A stretch of DNA of 5,481 nt from an uncultured Rhodospirillales bacterium. Lineage in GTDB: Bacteria; Pseudomonadota; Alphaproteobacteria; CALMVH01. The stretch's first letter is position 1. Every line of letters starts with the position of its first letter. A program made the translations under genes and the position numbers. The notes beneath the pieces were generated by a model. The model did no database searches, was not told where the DNA came from, and saw only the letters and a list, made by a program, of their open reading frames with translations. Location: the NCBI GenBank assembly GCA_937873165.1, contig CALMVH010000050.1, positions 1-5,481 on the forward strand. The letters are read 5' to 3'. Positions 4,101 through 5,481 of this stretch are shown in pieces.

Positions 4101-5481
4101 CTATGAAAGCACGAAGTTCGTGGTCGACGCGTTGTAGGTCAGAGTGACCTCAGATCCGGCCGCCAGATTGAGCGAAGCCGACCCGGCCACCGTGTTCCCC
4201 GACTGCGCGGCGATGGTCGTGGCACCTGTGCTGCTGTTTGAGATTTTCACTTGGTACGGCGGTTTCGGACTTTGAGGCAGCGTTTGGGTCGTGCCTGAGG
4301 CCGTGACGTTGACCAGATAGAAGTCGTTCGCCTGCAGCGTTGAAGACGCTGCGACGCCGTACAGGTAAGGTCCGCCCATGATCGTGTTCGTGTTGTTGGG
4401 CGAACCGAGCGCCTCGTAGATCGCGTCAGCTTCGTCGCTGTAACCGGCGGCGCTGCCATGAATTCCGTCGCCGTAGTAGAAGGTCGGATTGCTGGCCGGG
4501 TTGCCCCACCGGCTCCAGATATCGATCAGTCCAACGCCGCTCGTTTTTGCAAGAGCCTGGATCACCGAGACGTACTGCTGCTGAAGCGAGATTGAAGCAC
4601 CGTTCGCGGGGTTTGTCGGGATGGGCGTGACGAGCACGACATCAGCGACCGCCTGCGCCTGACTGACCAGGTTCTGCATGGCCGCCTGGTATGCCTGTAC
4701 GTTGCCGACTTGGTTCCAATCATTGATGCCGAGCGAGATCAGGATCAAATCAGCGTTGTATCCAGCGAAGTAATTGGAAACGTACCCGCTGCTGATGCTG
4801 CCGTTCGCGTAGCCCGACATTGCGGCGGCTTGTACCCCATACCAGCCGGCATTGATCACGCTGACGGTTGGCCTCGTGCTGTCTAGAGCCTCCATACCCT
4901 GAATGAAAGCCGTACCTGAGTTGAAGGCGGCGTTCAGTGTATGCATACCAAGAGTGCCACTGATCGCCTTCGACGTGATCTGCGCTGGCGCGTTCACGCT
5001 TTGAGACACGTTGGCGCCTCCGTCGATGTTCATGTTGAAAGACGATCCGAGGTAAGCCTGCCAATAGTAGACCAGGAACGTGTCGCAAGGGTGCTTGGGC
5101 GTGAACGCAAAGTTGTTACCGGACCCCGTAAGGCCATGCGTCTGCCCACCCAGAAAAGGGTATGTCAGTGTATTTCCGCCGTTGTAGACGATGCGTGGAT
5201 CGAAGGTCGCGCTGTTCTGACCTCCCTGGAAGCCATCGCCCATGTAGGCGTCCGCGCGCGACGGAAGTCCCGCGCCCTGGATCCGGTTAGACAGTTGGCT
5301 GGGCCAGCTGTTCGTCTTCATGTCGCCGCTGCCCGAGGCGCCGTTGGAACCGAAGCCGAGTGTTGTGCTGTCGCCCACCACTAGGAGCCTTGCGTTGCCT
5401 GCTCCAGTGCGGACCCTTGTTAGGGCCGCACGCCAACTCGGGAAGAGTGGTTGATTGATGCTGACCGACGAAGCGTTGGTG
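4101..5481 (-). CDS. Phage tail spike/fibre protein with SGNH hydrolase domain, N-terminus cut by window edge
   Basis: The frame is open to the right edge, giving 459 visible residues. SGNH/GDSL motifs are clear: LLVVGDSTTLGFGSN with nucleophile Ser38 (block I), the glycine of INAGWYG near 210 (block II), GIND at 251-254 (block III) and DGIH at 338-341, which supplies the Asp/His pair (block V). Such domains are serine esterases that typically remove O-acetyl groups from polysaccharides. The stretch between blocks I and II is about 140 residues and rich in Gly, Asn and Ser, so an extra beta domain is likely. The C-terminal 85 residues (from SSTLQANDFYLV to NFVLS) form a Ser/Thr/Gly-rich beta segment like those of tail fibres. 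A GTG at 5381 could be taken as the start, but it would cut into the block I strand, and the upstream sequence (WRAALTRVRTGAGNARLLV) is typical of the family. The gene leads into the endolysin. Confidence 0.85.
   Translation of the reverse strand, partial: TNASSVSINQPLFPSWRAALTRVRTGAGNARLLVVGDSTTLGFGSNGASGSGDMKTNSWPSQLSNRIQGAGLPSRADAYMGDGFQGGQNSATFDPRIVYNGGNTLTYPFLGGQTHGLTGSGNNFAFTPKHPCDTFLVYYWQAYLGSSFNMNIDGGANVSQSVNAPAQITSKAISGTLGMHTLNAAFNSGTAFIQGMEALDSTRPTVSVINAGWYGVQAAAMSGYANGSISSGYVSNYFAGYNADLILISLGINDWNQVGNVQAYQAAMQNLVSQAQAVADVVLVTPIPTNPANGASISLQQQYVSVIQALAKTSGVGLIDIWSRWGNPASNPTFYYGDGIHGSAAGYSDEADAIYEALGSPNNTNTIMGGPYLYGVAASSTLQANDFYLVNVTASGTTQTLPQSPKPPYQVKISNSSTGATTIAAQSGNTVAGSASLNLAAGSEVTLTYNASTTNFVLS

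Larger units (their letters stand above)
1689..5481. mobile_element. Prophage end (partial): accessory operon, lysis cassette and tail spike
   Basis: The region holds a compact late operon on the minus strand (tail spike, endolysin, holin candidate, small proteins, terminator) and a small convergent operon on the plus strand beside the tRNA. The tight ATGA junctions, the GH24 endolysin with a holin candidate beside it, and a tail-type SGNH protein together indicate a tailed phage. By eye the phage part is less GC-rich than murA. Integrase, repressor, head and packaging genes are not in view; they would lie beyond the right edge. I cannot tell from the window whether the element is intact. Confidence 0.8.

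Noticed and set aside
4941..5384. Plus-strand frame opposite the tail spike
   Set aside because: The minus strand carries the SGNH catalytic motifs here. The plus frame is Arg/Val-rich with no family resemblance.
1..5481. CRISPR array, insertion sequence or rRNA
   Set aside because: I saw no regularly spaced repeats with unique spacers, no transposase motifs or terminal inverted repeats, and no rRNA sequence anywhere in the window.

Overview
The window looks like a piece of an alphaproteobacterial chromosome, most likely from the acetic acid bacteria (Acetobacteraceae). It joins a conserved core-gene cluster to one end of a prophage. The organism call is an inference from the GC-rich murA and dcd genes, the alpha-type Dcd sequence, and operator half-sites with the GTTC-N7-GTTC layout of alphaproteobacterial LexA. 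I cannot name a species.

Core region (1-1688). On the minus strand a 50-residue basic protein, dcd (dCTP deaminase) and murA (first committed step of peptidoglycan synthesis) run in one direction with very short gaps. murA is cut by the left edge of the window. Divergent from them, on the plus strand, is a complete tRNA-Thr(GGT) gene with its CCA encoded. A perfect 12-bp tandem repeat lies in the gap between the two directions.

Prophage end (1689-5481). Everything right of the tRNA looks phage-derived, so the 3' end of tRNA-Thr is the probable attachment site. The phage late genes run leftwards on the minus strand: a tail spike/fibre with an SGNH esterase domain (its start lies beyond the right edge), a GH24 endolysin, a 24-residue ORF linked at both ends by 4-nt ATGA overlaps, a two-helix holin candidate, and two small unidentified proteins. 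A strong intrinsic terminator ends this unit. Facing it, on the plus strand between the tRNA and the terminator, are three small genes (55, 82 and 79 residues) of unknown function, the last a zinc-ribbon protein. Their promoter carries four GTTCT half-sites that form two adjacent boxes matching the alphaproteobacterial SOS operator.

Putting this together (inference): the late operon would make the host-recognition enzyme and the lysis proteins. The small plus-strand operon sits where accessory 'moron' genes are often found and appears to be under DNA-damage control. The integrase, repressor and second attachment site are not in the window. The most interesting points are the tandem SOS-type boxes with their unknown operon, the two-cysteine arrangement of the endolysin (a possible SAR, thiol-switched enzyme), and the 24-residue ORF in the lysis cassette.
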